DNA of 64,000 nt from Noviherbaspirillum suwonense. Its GTDB lineage: Bacteria > Pseudomonadota > Gammaproteobacteria > Burkholderiales > Burkholderiaceae_D. The notes under the pieces were generated by a model. That model saw only the letters and a program-made list of their open reading frames with translations. It did not search any database and was not told where the DNA came from. Numbering within the stretch: position 1 is the stretch's first letter; every line of letters begins with the position of its first letter. The stretch covers positions 62,001 through 126,000 of the forward strand of contig NZ_FXUL01000013.1 in the NCBI RefSeq assembly GCF_900182955.1, read 5' to 3'. The translations under genes and the position numbers were made by a program. Positions 19,427-28,886 of this stretch are shown one piece after another.

Positions 19427-21013
19427 ATGTACAGTCCAACCCGCACCCGCTCCAGCAGCACGACGCCCATCCTGCAAAACCATCGCGGCTCAAAGCCCGG
19501 CGACAGCGCAGCGGACGTCGGCATCATGATCGAGGACAACCGGCAGGACGACAGCATCGAACTGCAGTCCATGCGCGCCGTGCCGGCCCGCGCGCGGGCG
19601 GCAGGCCGGAATGGTCCCGGCCTTGCCTACGACGCAACCATGGAAAGCAAGCTGGTCCGCAGCCGGCGCAAGCTGGAGCTGGCCAGTTTCAGGCTGAACC
19701 AGGTGCATGCCGCCGGCGGCAACGTCGCGCAGCTCACGACCAACCTGAACCGGCTCATCGAGGAGCTGAGCAACTTCGTCTCGATCGCCGACCCGGCCCA
19801 GCTGCTCGATGACGTGATGAGCCCGGCCACGATCCGGGCGCGGGCCGCCTACTTCAAGGAACTTGGCGAATTCGAGGCCGCGGTGCGGGCCGGATCCGCC
19901 AAGCATGCATGGAACCTTGCCGCCGGCGGCGCCGGCAACGCCATCGCGTTCGGCATCGGCGGCATCGTGAGCACCGCAACCGGCAACCCGTGGCTAGGCT
20001 TGCCGGTCAACACCCTGCTCTGGACCTTTGTCGAACCGCTGGTCAGCATGCTGCGCGCGACGACCTGCACCAACCCTTACCTCGACCTTTACATGGTCAG
20101 GCAGCGGCTGCAGGCACGCGCGGCGAGGGAAGCGCTGGACGGCACCGCCGGCCTTGAACGCAACCGCAAATTTGCATGGACCAACGCGGACAGCGGCAAG
20201 ACCGAATGGCTCAATGCGGCCGACTGGCTGTCGCGCACCAGCTGGCTGACCTTATGGAGCGGCAAGCATCTGACCGACGATGTGCCGTGCTACCTCTATA
20301 CCCTTGCCTATGGCGCCACCAACAGCCTGCCCGAATTCGCGCCGGCGGCGCTGTTCGGCAGCGTCGACACCGCCCGGTGGATGCGCATGGGCTTTCGCAC
20401 CGGCGCCGGCGTGCTGACCGGCGCCGCCTTGCAGGAATGCGTGCAGCTGCTCAGGGCATCGCAGCTCGACAAGACCGGCGGCAGGGAAACCGTCACCAAG
20501 ACCACCGCCCTGTGGCAGAAGGAAGCAGCTGTCGTCCGCCTGGTGCTGGACGATATCGACGCCAGGCGCAACGCCGCGGACCTGACGCCGCAGCAGAAAC
20601 AGGGCTACGCGATGCTGCATCGCTCTTTCACGCTATGGCACAGGAAGGCTGTCGCCAAGTCCGCCATGCTCAGCTCCATAGGCTATGAATGGAGCGCAAT
20701 GCTGCAGCCCAAGCGCGAGGCGATCGGCATCGACCCCGAGGTGCCGGGCAAAAGGCTTTACACCGCCGCGAGCTTCATCGGCAAGGGCCTGTCGCAGCTA
20801 CCCGGCCTGGCCACTGCGCAGATGGCCGCCGAGGTAGTAAAGTCGCCGGTCGCCTGGATGCGCTGGGTAGGCTACGTAGTGCCGCCTTTCGCAATGATAG
20901 GTGCGGCGGGCTTTATCGCCCGGCGTGAGCTGGAGGTGCTTGCGCATACCATGCTGAGCGCGGCGCATGGTGTTGCCCGGCGATGCTGTGGCGGGCACGA
21001 AGCGGAAGACTGA
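19427..21013 (+). CDS. Candidate type III effector, hydrophobic paralogue 2 (unknown family)
   Basis: This 528-aa protein is paralogous to 16864-18729. Shared segments are LVSMLRATTCTNPYLDLY (against LWSMVRATTWTNPASEAY), DDVPCYLYTLAYGATNSLPE (against DDLPFFIFSMLYSAKNVLGD), and GYEWSAMLQPKR plus PGKRLY (against GYEYSVMFQAKR plus PGKRLD). The N-terminus MYSPTRTRSSSTTPILQNH is Ser/Thr/Arg-rich. The C-terminus is short and ends CCGGHEAED, so it has the Cys pair but lacks the long acidic tail of paralogue 1. It starts 7 bp after the chaperone gene, so translational coupling is likely. Function is unknown. Confidence 0.72.
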   Translation: MYSPTRTRSSSTTPILQNHRGSKPGDSAADVGIMIEDNRQDDSIELQSMRAVPARARAAGRNGPGLAYDATMESKLVRSRRKLELASFRLNQVHAAGGNVAQLTTNLNRLIEELSNFVSIADPAQLLDDVMSPATIRARAAYFKELGEFEAAVRAGSAKHAWNLAAGGAGNAIAFGIGGIVSTATGNPWLGLPVNTLLWTFVEPLVSMLRATTCTNPYLDLYMVRQRLQARAAREALDGTAGLERNRKFAWTNADSGKTEWLNAADWLSRTSWLTLWSGKHLTDDVPCYLYTLAYGATNSLPEFAPAALFGSVDTARWMRMGFRTGAGVLTGAALQECVQLLRASQLDKTGGRETVTKTTALWQKEAAVVRLVLDDIDARRNAADLTPQQKQGYAMLHRSFTLWHRKAVAKSAMLSSIGYEWSAMLQPKREAIGIDPEVPGKRLYTAASFIGKGLSQLPGLATAQMAAEVVKSPVAWMRWVGYVVPPFAMIGAAGFIARRELEVLAHTMLSAAHGVARRCCGGHEAED

Positions 21014-21149
21014 ACGGCGCCAGCCAGGTTCGCCGCTGGCCGGTGCGGCATCGAACCCGATCCGATGCCGCACGGGCAGGTCAAGATGCAGGCCAGCGAA
21101 GACTGGGCTGCAGCTATGCGACCGAGGCACTACATCTATAAGCGCCTGA

Positions 21150-21242
21150 GCTACTAAGCTACTCTACCAAGCTACTGAGCTACTGAGCTACTGAGCTACC
21201 AAGCTACCAAGCTACTAAGCTACTAAGCTACTGAGCTACTAA
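21150..21242. repeat. Octanucleotide tandem repeat GCTACTRA/GCTACCAA
   Basis: Nine contiguous 8-bp units run from 21171 to 21242 (GCTACTGA, GCTACCAA and GCTACTAA variants). An imperfect stretch and one more unit (21150-21157) lie upstream. The stop codon of the minus-strand F-box-like gene (CTA at 21239-21241) lies inside the last unit. Units of eight bases change frame, so slippage here would alter the C-terminal extension if the stop were lost. Confidence 0.92.
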
Positions 21243-24200
21243 GCGTCAGGATTCGAACCTGGCTTTGCGTTCGTTGATCGGGGTTGCGCAAGCACCCGCA
21301 TTGCTGCATCCAATAGCGCGTTGATCGCCGGGTGCGTCGGTAGCGAAGCCGCACCAACGGGCAACCTGGCGGCATCAGCCATGCGCTCAAGCTCGCGTTC
21401 GTTGCTGCTGTAATACGTGCTGATCAATCTTCCGTGAGCGTTGAGCGAATAAAGCCGGAGCGCTGTCCAACGCTGTTTCGCTTTCATTCCTTGTCCAGTG
21501 TCCGGCACGATTGCCATCATCCGGCCAAGAGTGTCGAGCGCAGCGACCCTCGTCAGTCCGCTTGGAACGCATAACAGGTAGGGAATGACATCCCGCGTAG
21601 CAAACTCGAGGCGCTCGGCAGAGCGCAACTGCATGTTGGCCTGCATGAGCGCCTGCAAGGCCACTGCATCCGGCGGGTCCATCCTGGAAATGCTGACGCA
21701 CAGTTGCTCCATATGCGACATCTCACCCCTCTCCCAGGCTGCAGTAGCCAATTGCCTGAGCATGGCCAGTCTTTCGAGTGGTTCGGTCCAGCCTTCCACG
21801 CGCTCGATCAAAAGTTTGACGACGTCCGTCCGGAACAGGCTCGTCGCAAGGGGCGCCAGGTCAAGCGCCAGTAGCGCGTCCGGAATCGCCATGATCAGAT
21901 CCCGGCCATCTATCTCTGCCTGCTTGTGCATCGCCGAATCTTTACCGGCAAAGGCAAGCGTGATGGAAAGAAGCGCGGCCTGGCAAGTCACCGATTTGTC
22001 CGGGAAGAGTAATAAGGCCTTTCTTGCGAACGCGGCCTTGAGGTTGGCGACCTGCTCCCATCCGGCATGTTTTCGCAGCACTTCCGTACCACCGTCGATC
22101 ACGGAAAAGGTGTCGGTGCAGTGATTGCACAACATGGTCAATGCACGGTCGCCGGCTTCGCTGTCCTGCATGCCATTTGCGCTATCCATCGCAGCAAGCA
22201 GGCTGTCCAAGTGGTTCAAAAGCTGTGGGAATGGAACCGAGGCCGGGTCGATATCTTCGGCAAAATAATGGGCGGCAATGCGTATTTCTTCGTCGGTGAC
22301 GGGCCAGAACTTCTCCAGTTGCGGCTCGCATTCCGACCTGTTCTGGTAAGCATGAATGCACAGCGTCATGCACGCCTGCCTGGTGGCTGGCCCGCACTGT
22401 TCGCCGATCGCGTTGCATTGTGCCAGCACGAACTGCATCGCATCGGCGTGCATTGCCGCCGGCAGTTGCGACAATGTGCCGATCAGCTCCATGAGCAGCG
22501 AATGCTTCAGTGCGGCTGGAAAAGCCCTATTCATGCAGTCGTTGATCAGGCTCGTCAAATGGCGTTCAACCTGCTCCGAGGACGTGGCCGTTACCTTGTT
22601 CCTGATCCGGGTTTGCACCATGCCGGCAATGCGCAGGTAATCGGTGCCGGCGAGATAGTTGCGGTTGATTAGCTTGAATGCATTGCGCGTCGTTTTCACC
22701 GGCAGGTGATGGAGGATTGAGTGCAGTAACTCGCCAGGCAACTGCTCCAGGGCGGCGGGGGCTGCAACGCTGCAGGTCAGGCTGGAAATGTCGTTCCTGG
22801 CTTCGACGCTCGATTCCATTGAATGAAATCGACGAACGATTGGCTCCAGCAACGCAATGAGTTCAAACTTCATCGCCGCACGAGCGCTGAACGGCGTACC
22901 GGAAGGGAATTTGCACGCAAGGTCCAGCAATTCCTGGGCGAGATCCATCATCCGGCGGCGCACAGGCTCGTCGCCGGGCATCGACGTGCCGAACGTCGCT
23001 GCAATCAGTTTCTTGTAAGAAGCGAGGCAGTTGCTCAGTTCTGCACGTGACTGTGGTTCACCGATGGAACCGGTATCGGATTCCGCATAATCGAATAGGT
23101 AGCGCGAGGTCATCAGGACCAAGGAAAACCTTTCTCGTTCGGTTGTTGGCAGTGCGATCAATGAAGGAACGAGTTCCCGCACGATAAATTCAACGCGCGC
23201 CGGGCCAACAGTATCGGCATGCTGGTTCAAGAGGCCGCGTACCGTGTCGACGCTGGGTGGAAGCAGCGCACTGACCAAGGCGCACAGGCGGTTCATCTCC
23301 TCGAAATCGCCCTTGTCATAAGCAGCGCTGGCAAGCTGGCTCAGCATGGTGGCCCTGCATTGCAGATCGGGCGATGCGCAAGCCCGTTGGGTAAGCGCCT
23401 TCACCACACCGGCGCGATACAGCGCCTTGCTGATCGTCTTCCAGTGGGCAAGCAATGTGTCATCCGGCGTTTGCCGGATCAGGCGGCAAGCGGTCCTCAC
23501 CGCGAGGCGATACGCGTCACGGTCCTTCGCCGACACTTCCAGCGCAAGCGAGAGCAGCGCAGCCTGCGCCTGGATCGGCTGCGCCGGCAACATCCGCATG
23601 GCGGTTTGCGCCATATTGCTGCGCAAGACTTGCGACCGTTGGAGGGCACCGCGCTGGCGGAACTCCTCGTCCATCAGGTTGAACATGATGAATGTGTTCA
23701 TGCCATGACGGCACATCCGGCTCAGCAGACGGGTGCGTTCGTCGGCGTCGGCGACTTTTTCCGCCCAGCCCAGGGCGGAACACAGGTTTTCCATGTGGCT
23801 CAGCATCTGTTCGGTCGAAGCGACAGTGCGATCGAGGCCGTAGTTGAAGTGCTTGGCGGCCAGCGCCGCTTCCTCGTCGTCCGCCGGCTCGAAGCCCGGC
23901 AACTGCGCTGCTGTCGTACTGCGGTGCTGGTAAGTCGTAATGCATCGTTCCATGCATTGTTCCCTGACTTCATGGTCTGCCTTCTCCCCCAGCATCTTGC
24001 TGGAAGCCAGGACCAAACGCATGGCCACCGGAAGATCGGCAATGGGCAGCGCAGGCAACAGGTCGACCAGTTCGATGAACAGCGAGGTTGTCGTACTTGG
24101 CGGCAGCCTCTGATCCATGCAGTCATGGACCAGAACGGTAAAGCGTTGCAAGGCCTGAGCCTGCGTTCGCTCTGCAGCCATGCTCCTGATCCGCGCCCTT

Positions 24201-24394
24201 ACCAACCCGGCAACGCGCAAATAGTCGGTGCTTGCCAGATAACCCCGGGAAAGCAGCCTGAACACATTACGGGCGCCCTTGATGGGCAGGTAATGGAGGA
24301 TGTGCTGCAGCACATCTTGCGGCACCTGATCGAGCCCGGAGGCGGGGGTTGTGAAGGCCGTATGCGTTGAGACGGGATGTGCAAGTTTGTCCAT
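21239..24394 (-). CDS. Tandem F-box-like protein, candidate secreted effector
   Basis: The 1051-aa product is built of two related ~525-residue halves. Each half opens with an F-box-like motif: PQDVLQHILHYLPIKGARNV (about residue 25) and PGELLHSILHHLPVKTTRNA (about residue 548). Both continue into a matching (R/K)YLAxTDYLRxAGxVxxRIR-type segment, here GYLASTDYLRVAGLV and NYLAGTDYLRIAGMV. The rest is all-helical, Leu/Ala-rich, with recurring MLxQLA(S/T)AA(Y/W)-type helices, and contains no recognised enzyme motif. F-box domains bind SKP1 in eukaryotic SCF ubiquitin ligases; bacteria that carry them (for example Ralstonia GALA proteins) use them as effectors. The start at 24394 follows AGGAG at an 8-base spacing. 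Confidence is high for a real gene and moderate for the F-box reading. Confidence 0.78.
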   Translation of the reverse strand: MDKLAHPVSTHTAFTTPASGLDQVPQDVLQHILHYLPIKGARNVFRLLSRGYLASTDYLRVAGLVRARIRSMAAERTQAQALQRFTVLVHDCMDQRLPPSTTTSLFIELVDLLPALPIADLPVAMRLVLASSKMLGEKADHEVREQCMERCITTYQHRSTTAAQLPGFEPADDEEAALAAKHFNYGLDRTVASTEQMLSHMENLCSALGWAEKVADADERTRLLSRMCRHGMNTFIMFNLMDEEFRQRGALQRSQVLRSNMAQTAMRMLPAQPIQAQAALLSLALEVSAKDRDAYRLAVRTACRLIRQTPDDTLLAHWKTISKALYRAGVVKALTQRACASPDLQCRATMLSQLASAAYDKGDFEEMNRLCALVSALLPPSVDTVRGLLNQHADTVGPARVEFIVRELVPSLIALPTTERERFSLVLMTSRYLFDYAESDTGSIGEPQSRAELSNCLASYKKLIAATFGTSMPGDEPVRRRMMDLAQELLDLACKFPSGTPFSARAAMKFELIALLEPIVRRFHSMESSVEARNDISSLTCSVAAPAALEQLPGELLHSILHHLPVKTTRNAFKLINRNYLAGTDYLRIAGMVQTRIRNKVTATSSEQVERHLTSLINDCMNRAFPAALKHSLLMELIGTLSQLPAAMHADAMQFVLAQCNAIGEQCGPATRQACMTLCIHAYQNRSECEPQLEKFWPVTDEEIRIAAHYFAEDIDPASVPFPQLLNHLDSLLAAMDSANGMQDSEAGDRALTMLCNHCTDTFSVIDGGTEVLRKHAGWEQVANLKAAFARKALLLFPDKSVTCQAALLSITLAFAGKDSAMHKQAEIDGRDLIMAIPDALLALDLAPLATSLFRTDVVKLLIERVEGWTEPLERLAMLRQLATAAWERGEMSHMEQLCVSISRMDPPDAVALQALMQANMQLRSAERLEFATRDVIPYLLCVPSGLTRVAALDTLGRMMAIVPDTGQGMKAKQRWTALRLYSLNAHGRLISTYYSSNERELERMADAARLPVGAASLPTHPAINALLDAAMRVLAQPRSTNAKPGSNPDA

Positions 24395-24789
24395 GTGCAA
24401 GGCTCCTGATGGTGAATGGCTGCCTTAGCGACTTGCAACTTAAATAAGTTCATTTTTATTTTTGAGCTTGGCGTATGTCTGTGATGACAAGAAGCCAGCG
24501 TCGGGAGAAGTGCTCGACCGACCTGCACAGCCAAGGGACTCAATAATGTAGTGCACCGCACCATTGCGGAACAGCATCTTTCCACGCGTTACCTAGGCCG
24601 CTCTCATCCAGATTACCGGTCGGTGTTATCCGCCAACCGCACGTTCACAAGGCATGCGCCACGACTGGTGTACCGAGTTATTCGTTGCAAGCGCCAATTG
24701 CGGTTGCAACGACCACACCCAGATTCGCGGCGCATGGCGCACCCCGGCGCTTTGGCTGCAACCAACATTTTCGATAAAAGGATAAGCGC
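24395..24789. promoter_or_regulatory. Divergent intergenic region with an AT-rich inverted repeat
   Basis: This stretch of 395 bp separates the divergent F-box-like and ankyrin genes and holds no supported gene. An inverted repeat AACTTA-AA-TAAGTT is at 24437-24450, followed by an A/T-rich stretch to 24470. It lies about 45-60 bp upstream of the F-box-like start and is a plausible operator or promoter. No hrp-type box was seen on either strand. Confidence 0.4.
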
Positions 24790-27609
24790 ATGGCCATCAC
24801 TCATTCAACTAATCGGCCTGAGAAGGCAACGAGCTTTCAACAAAGTACGGATTCAGACTCAATGGGTGATTCGGAAAGTTTAGAAATAAATGGGTTTGGC
24901 CATCCGCCTGCTCTAAAAAACGCAATAAGCATGCCGCTCATCTACTGCGACAATCCCACAGGAAGCATGAGCGTGGACCATGATGCGCGCGTCGACAAAG
25001 CAAAGCTCCACCAGCAGGGCATCATTACTGTTAATAGCCTGTCGTTCTTGCCGGGAGCGTCGACCCGCTTGCCAACAGCCACCATTCCTGCTGCGATCAT
25101 GAGCCTGTCCATCCCGGCCACCGCGCCATCGCCTTCCTCGTCATCCCCGCCAACCCAAGCCAATACACCCGCGCAGCAGCCGTCGTATGGCGGTGTCACG
25201 TCCGTACCGGCATTGCGGACTTTGAACCCCGCCGCCAGGCCCGAGACCTTGCGCGCCGCCTTGTTCGACATGGCGCGGCAAGGCGACTGCGACGCTGGCC
25301 GGCAACTACTGGAAAGCGGTCTCGTCATGCCGGGCGCAGTCGATCCTGGCACAGGCGAATGTGCGCTGCTCGTCGCGACCGAACACGGCCAGGCAAGCTT
25401 CGTGCGCATGCTGCTGCGGTGCGGGGCGCCGGCCGACCAGCGCCGAGCCGATGGCACCACCAGCCTGATGCTGGCTTGTGCGGCCGGTGATGAAGCCATG
25501 GTGCAGACGCTGCTGCAGGCCGGATCGCGTGCCGACCATGCCAGCGATACCGGCCTCAACAGCCTGATTCTGGCGGCCTGGTGCGGCGCCACGGCGATCG
25601 TGTCCATGCTGCTGGAAGCCGGCGCGCCGATTGACCATGCCACGTCCTTCGGCTGGACCGCGCTGATGCGTGCAGCGCAAGGCGGCCATGTCGATACGAT
25701 GGCGACGCTGCTGGCCGAGGGGTGCGACATGGAATGCGTGGCGTGCAACAACCGGACCGCGCTGATGATCGCCGCCGAGGCCGGCCAGTTTTCCGCGGCG
25801 CGGGCGTTGAGCGATGCCGGCGCCGATACCACGCGCCGTAACGACGAGGGACTGAGCGCGGCCGAGATTGCGGCCGCTGCGGGTCATCGAAAACTGGCGA
25901 ACATGTTGTCACGGCGGGCAAGTTCGCATCCTGTCTACCTGGCAGGCGACAACGAGTCAGATGGGGCCACGACCAGGCAAGCAATCCGGGAGACGACAAG
26001 GACGGCGAAAACGACCTGGACCACTGCCACCAGCACCACGGCCAGCACTGTCGGCAGTATTCCGGCGGCGGCGACTGTGAACAAGACGACGACGACGGCG
26101 ACGACGTTAAACACGACTGCGCTGACGACGACCACGTCTACGGCAGCAGCAACGACAGCAACAACAGTTACCGCGACGCCCGCAAAGCCGCTGACGAACA
26201 AGCAGCCTATGAAACGGCCGTCACTTTCGGCACTGCTCCAGGCAATTGCAGATAACGACCGAAAAACCTTGCGTAGTCTACTCTACAGGTTGACGCAGAC
26301 CAGCCAGGACGTCGATGTGCGGCTTGACCGCGCCGGCCCGTTACCAGGGTTCGACGGACCCGACGCAGCCAATACCTTCACGCCCCTAATGGCTGCCGCG
26401 TATCTCGGCCATGCCGAAATGATCACGATGCTGATCGGCAATGGCGCCACGGTCGATAAAGCAGGGTATGGGGGACGTACTGCGCTCTGGTTTGCCGAGG
26501 AAATGAAACATACCGAAGCCAGGGCCGCGTTGAAACGCAGCGGGGCCAGCGTGAAAATCAAATTCGATGATCGCTGGTCTGCCGAGGCCATCGCCGAATA
26601 CAGGAAGAAACTGGCCGACCGGTTAGCTGATGTGAAGACGGAACGTAAATTTCTACGCAACTTTGCGAGCCACTTGGGTAGATCACGAAGCCTGGCAAAT
26701 GAATCCAGCTCCTCCTGCGCCATGCATTTAAGTTCGCTGATGGATATAACTTCGGTGCCAAATTACGAGGGCCTCGAAAACTACCTCGCCGCTTTAATCG
26801 GGAGTCAAAAAAATATGAAGAAGATATTGACTGCATGGTTTCCATTGGTGCTACGCGAGACCGACGATACACACCATTTTCTACTGCACACCACACTGCT
26901 AGAGTCGGCACTTTTTTACAGTAGGCACATGAATCTTAATTACTTCATTGATCTTCTGGTCAGCGCAGGCGCCACCCTGAACGCTTACAATTCCAAGTCT
27001 TTTTACAAGTTTGAATCCTATTCTGCGCTGGTATCAGCAGTTCATTTATCCGACTGGAAAGATGTCATTGATTTCATCGGCCTTGGGGCCAATGCGGAGG
27101 AGTCCTGCGATCACATCGGGACAACTGCGCTGATGATCGCAGTTCAACGAGAACAAATCGCGGCCGTGCAGTTGATAAGCGAATTGGGCGCGAATCTGAA
27201 CCATAGAAACCAACGAGGCGATGCTGCGCTTCATTTGGCTGCACGCAATGGAAGCAGGCAGGTCATCGAACTTCTGATCGAGAAGGGCGCACACCTGAAC
27301 CAGCCCGGGCATAAGGGCCTTACACCTTTAAAGCGGGCCGCCGCATGTGGAAACGAGCCGGCGGTGGAAGCACTAATCAACGCAGGCGCGAAGATCGACA
27401 CTCAGGACAGCAAATCACGCGTGACAGCACTGATGCTTGCGTCCCATAACGGCTATCTGCCCATCGTCGCGCTGCTACTGGTCCATGGCGCGAATACGCA
27501 ATTACAGGGTCGCGAGAAAGATACCGCCTATGACCACGCAGAGGACCAGGGCCATGTCGAGATTGCCAGGCTGCTGGCCGACCATGCCGCAAACACGAGG
27601 AAACATTGA
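24790..27609 (+). CDS. Ankyrin-repeat protein with Thr-rich linker, candidate effector
   Basis: The 939-aa product starts behind AAAGGA with a Ser/Thr-rich N-terminus (MAITHSTNRPEKATSFQQST). A Ser/Pro-rich stretch follows (about 95-135). The first ankyrin block (about 155-385) contains TSLMLACAAGDEAMVQTLLQ, TALMRAAQGGHVDTMATLLA and TALMIAAEAGQFSAARALSD. A very Thr/Ala-rich linker (about 397-470) is encoded by ACG/ACA runs. One or two ankyrin repeats come next (TPLMAAAYLGHAEMITMLIG). A ~170-residue region without clear repeats is followed by a C-terminal ankyrin block (about 770-935, DAALHLAARNGSRQVIELLI). Base composition falls visibly in the 26590-27100 part. No signal peptide or membrane segment is visible. 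Context suggests an effector; the target is unknown. Confidence 0.85.
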   Translation: MAITHSTNRPEKATSFQQSTDSDSMGDSESLEINGFGHPPALKNAISMPLIYCDNPTGSMSVDHDARVDKAKLHQQGIITVNSLSFLPGASTRLPTATIPAAIMSLSIPATAPSPSSSSPPTQANTPAQQPSYGGVTSVPALRTLNPAARPETLRAALFDMARQGDCDAGRQLLESGLVMPGAVDPGTGECALLVATEHGQASFVRMLLRCGAPADQRRADGTTSLMLACAAGDEAMVQTLLQAGSRADHASDTGLNSLILAAWCGATAIVSMLLEAGAPIDHATSFGWTALMRAAQGGHVDTMATLLAEGCDMECVACNNRTALMIAAEAGQFSAARALSDAGADTTRRNDEGLSAAEIAAAAGHRKLANMLSRRASSHPVYLAGDNESDGATTRQAIRETTRTAKTTWTTATSTTASTVGSIPAAATVNKTTTTATTLNTTALTTTTSTAAATTATTVTATPAKPLTNKQPMKRPSLSALLQAIADNDRKTLRSLLYRLTQTSQDVDVRLDRAGPLPGFDGPDAANTFTPLMAAAYLGHAEMITMLIGNGATVDKAGYGGRTALWFAEEMKHTEARAALKRSGASVKIKFDDRWSAEAIAEYRKKLADRLADVKTERKFLRNFASHLGRSRSLANESSSSCAMHLSSLMDITSVPNYEGLENYLAALIGSQKNMKKILTAWFPLVLRETDDTHHFLLHTTLLESALFYSRHMNLNYFIDLLVSAGATLNAYNSKSFYKFESYSALVSAVHLSDWKDVIDFIGLGANAEESCDHIGTTALMIAVQREQIAAVQLISELGANLNHRNQRGDAALHLAARNGSRQVIELLIEKGAHLNQPGHKGLTPLKRAAACGNEPAVEALINAGAKIDTQDSKSRVTALMLASHNGYLPIVALLLVHGANTQLQGREKDTAYDHAEDQGHVEIARLLADHAANTRKH

Positions 27610-27658
27610 GTTCAGCGCCAGCTGCCAGCTGCCGCAGCCCGCCATCAACTCCCCTGAC

Positions 27659-28885
27659 TCACCCCAACGCCTGGTCCACCAGCTCGATCCAATGCCCAAC
27701 CGGCGTCGCCGTCCCCGACTGCAGATGCGTGATGCACCCAATATTCGCCGACACGATCATCTCCGCATCGGTTGCATTCAGGTTCGCCAGCTTCTGGTCG
27801 CGCAGCGCATACGACAGCGCCGGCTGCAGCACCGAATACGTCCCCGCCGAGCCGCAGCACAGGTGGCTGTCCGCGCATAGCTGCACATCCACACCGATGG
27901 CGCGCAGCAGGCCTTCAACGTTGCCGCGTATTTTCTGTCCATGCTGCAGCGTGCAGGGCGGATGCCATGCCACGCGCTTGTCCACCGCCTTGCCGCGCAG
28001 CTTGTCGAGCAGCTCGGCTTCAAAGGCCGGCATCACTTCGGACAGGTCCAGCGTCAGTTCCGAAATGCGCCTGGCCTTCGCCGCATAGGCCGCATCCTGC
28101 TCCAGCAGATGGCCGTATTCCTTCACGGTCGCACCGCAGCCGGAGGCGGTCATGACAATCGCCTCCGCACCTGCCTCGACATGCGGCCACCATGCGTCGA
28201 TGTTGCGGCGCATGTCGTCGCGCGCTGCGTCGTGGTCGTTCAGGTGATGGCGGATCGCGCCGCAGCAGCCGGCACGCGGCGCGACGATCAGCTGCACGCC
28301 CAGCGCGTCGAGCACGCGGGCGGTGGCGGCGTTGATGTTGGGCGACATCGTCGGCTGCACGCAGCCATCCAGCAGCAGCATCTTGCGCGCATGCTCGCGC
28401 CGCGGCCAGATGCCGGCGGCCTGTCGCTTCGGCACCTTGTTCTTGAGCGCCGCCGGCAAGAAGCCCCGTACCAGCTGCCCCGCCTTCATCGCCGGGCCGA
28501 ACACCCACTGCCGCGGCAAGCCTTCCTTCAGCGCGGTGCGCAAGGCGCGGTCGGCGGGCGAGCGTGGCACCTGGTCCTCGACGATCTTGCGGCCGATGTC
28601 GACCAGGCGGCCGTATTGCACGCCCGACGGGCAGGTGGTTTCGCAGTTGCGGCAGGTCAGGCAGCGGTCCAGGTGCAGCTGGGTCTTGGCGGTTGCCGGC
28701 TTGCCTTCCAGCACCTGCTTCATCAGGTAGATGCGGCCGCGGGGGCCGTCGAGCTCGTCGCCCAGCAGCTGGTAGGTCGGGCAGGTCGCGGTGCAGAAGC
28801 CGCAGTGCACGCAGGCGCGCAGGATGGCGTCGGCTTCCTTGCCCTCGGGCGTGTCCTTGATGAAATCAGCGAGATTCGTTTGCAT
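27659..28885 (-). CDS. glcF: Glycolate oxidase iron-sulfur subunit
   Basis: GlcF passes electrons from the GlcD/GlcE flavin to the membrane quinone pool. The 408-aa product (E. coli 407) has two 4Fe-4S clusters: [14 protein letters not shown] (about residue 25) and [14 protein letters not shown] (about residue 75). Two CCG-type heterodisulfide-reductase-like domains follow, marked by [10 protein letters not shown] and [11 protein letters not shown]. It starts 1 bp after the glcE end and is the last gene of the dld-lysR-glcD-glcE-glcF run on this strand. Confidence 0.96.
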   Translation of the reverse strand: MQTNLADFIKDTPEGKEADAILRACVHCGFCTATCPTYQLLGDELDGPRGRIYLMKQVLEGKPATAKTQLHLDRCLTCRNCETTCPSGVQYGRLVDIGRKIVEDQVPRSPADRALRTALKEGLPRQWVFGPAMKAGQLVRGFLPAALKNKVPKRQAAGIWPRREHARKMLLLDGCVQPTMSPNINAATARVLDALGVQLIVAPRAGCCGAIRHHLNDHDAARDDMRRNIDAWWPHVEAGAEAIVMTASGCGATVKEYGHLLEQDAAYAAKARRISELTLDLSEVMPAFEAELLDKLRGKAVDKRVAWHPPCTLQHGQKIRGNVEGLLRAIGVDVQLCADSHLCCGSAGTYSVLQPALSYALRDQKLANLNATDAEMIVSANIGCITHLQSGTATPVGHWIELVDQALG

Positions 28886-28886
28886 G

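Noticed and set aside
24551-24883. 110-codon frame in the F-box/ankyrin intergenic region
   Set aside because: It lacks a ribosome site, overlaps the ankyrin start and has no recognisable features.
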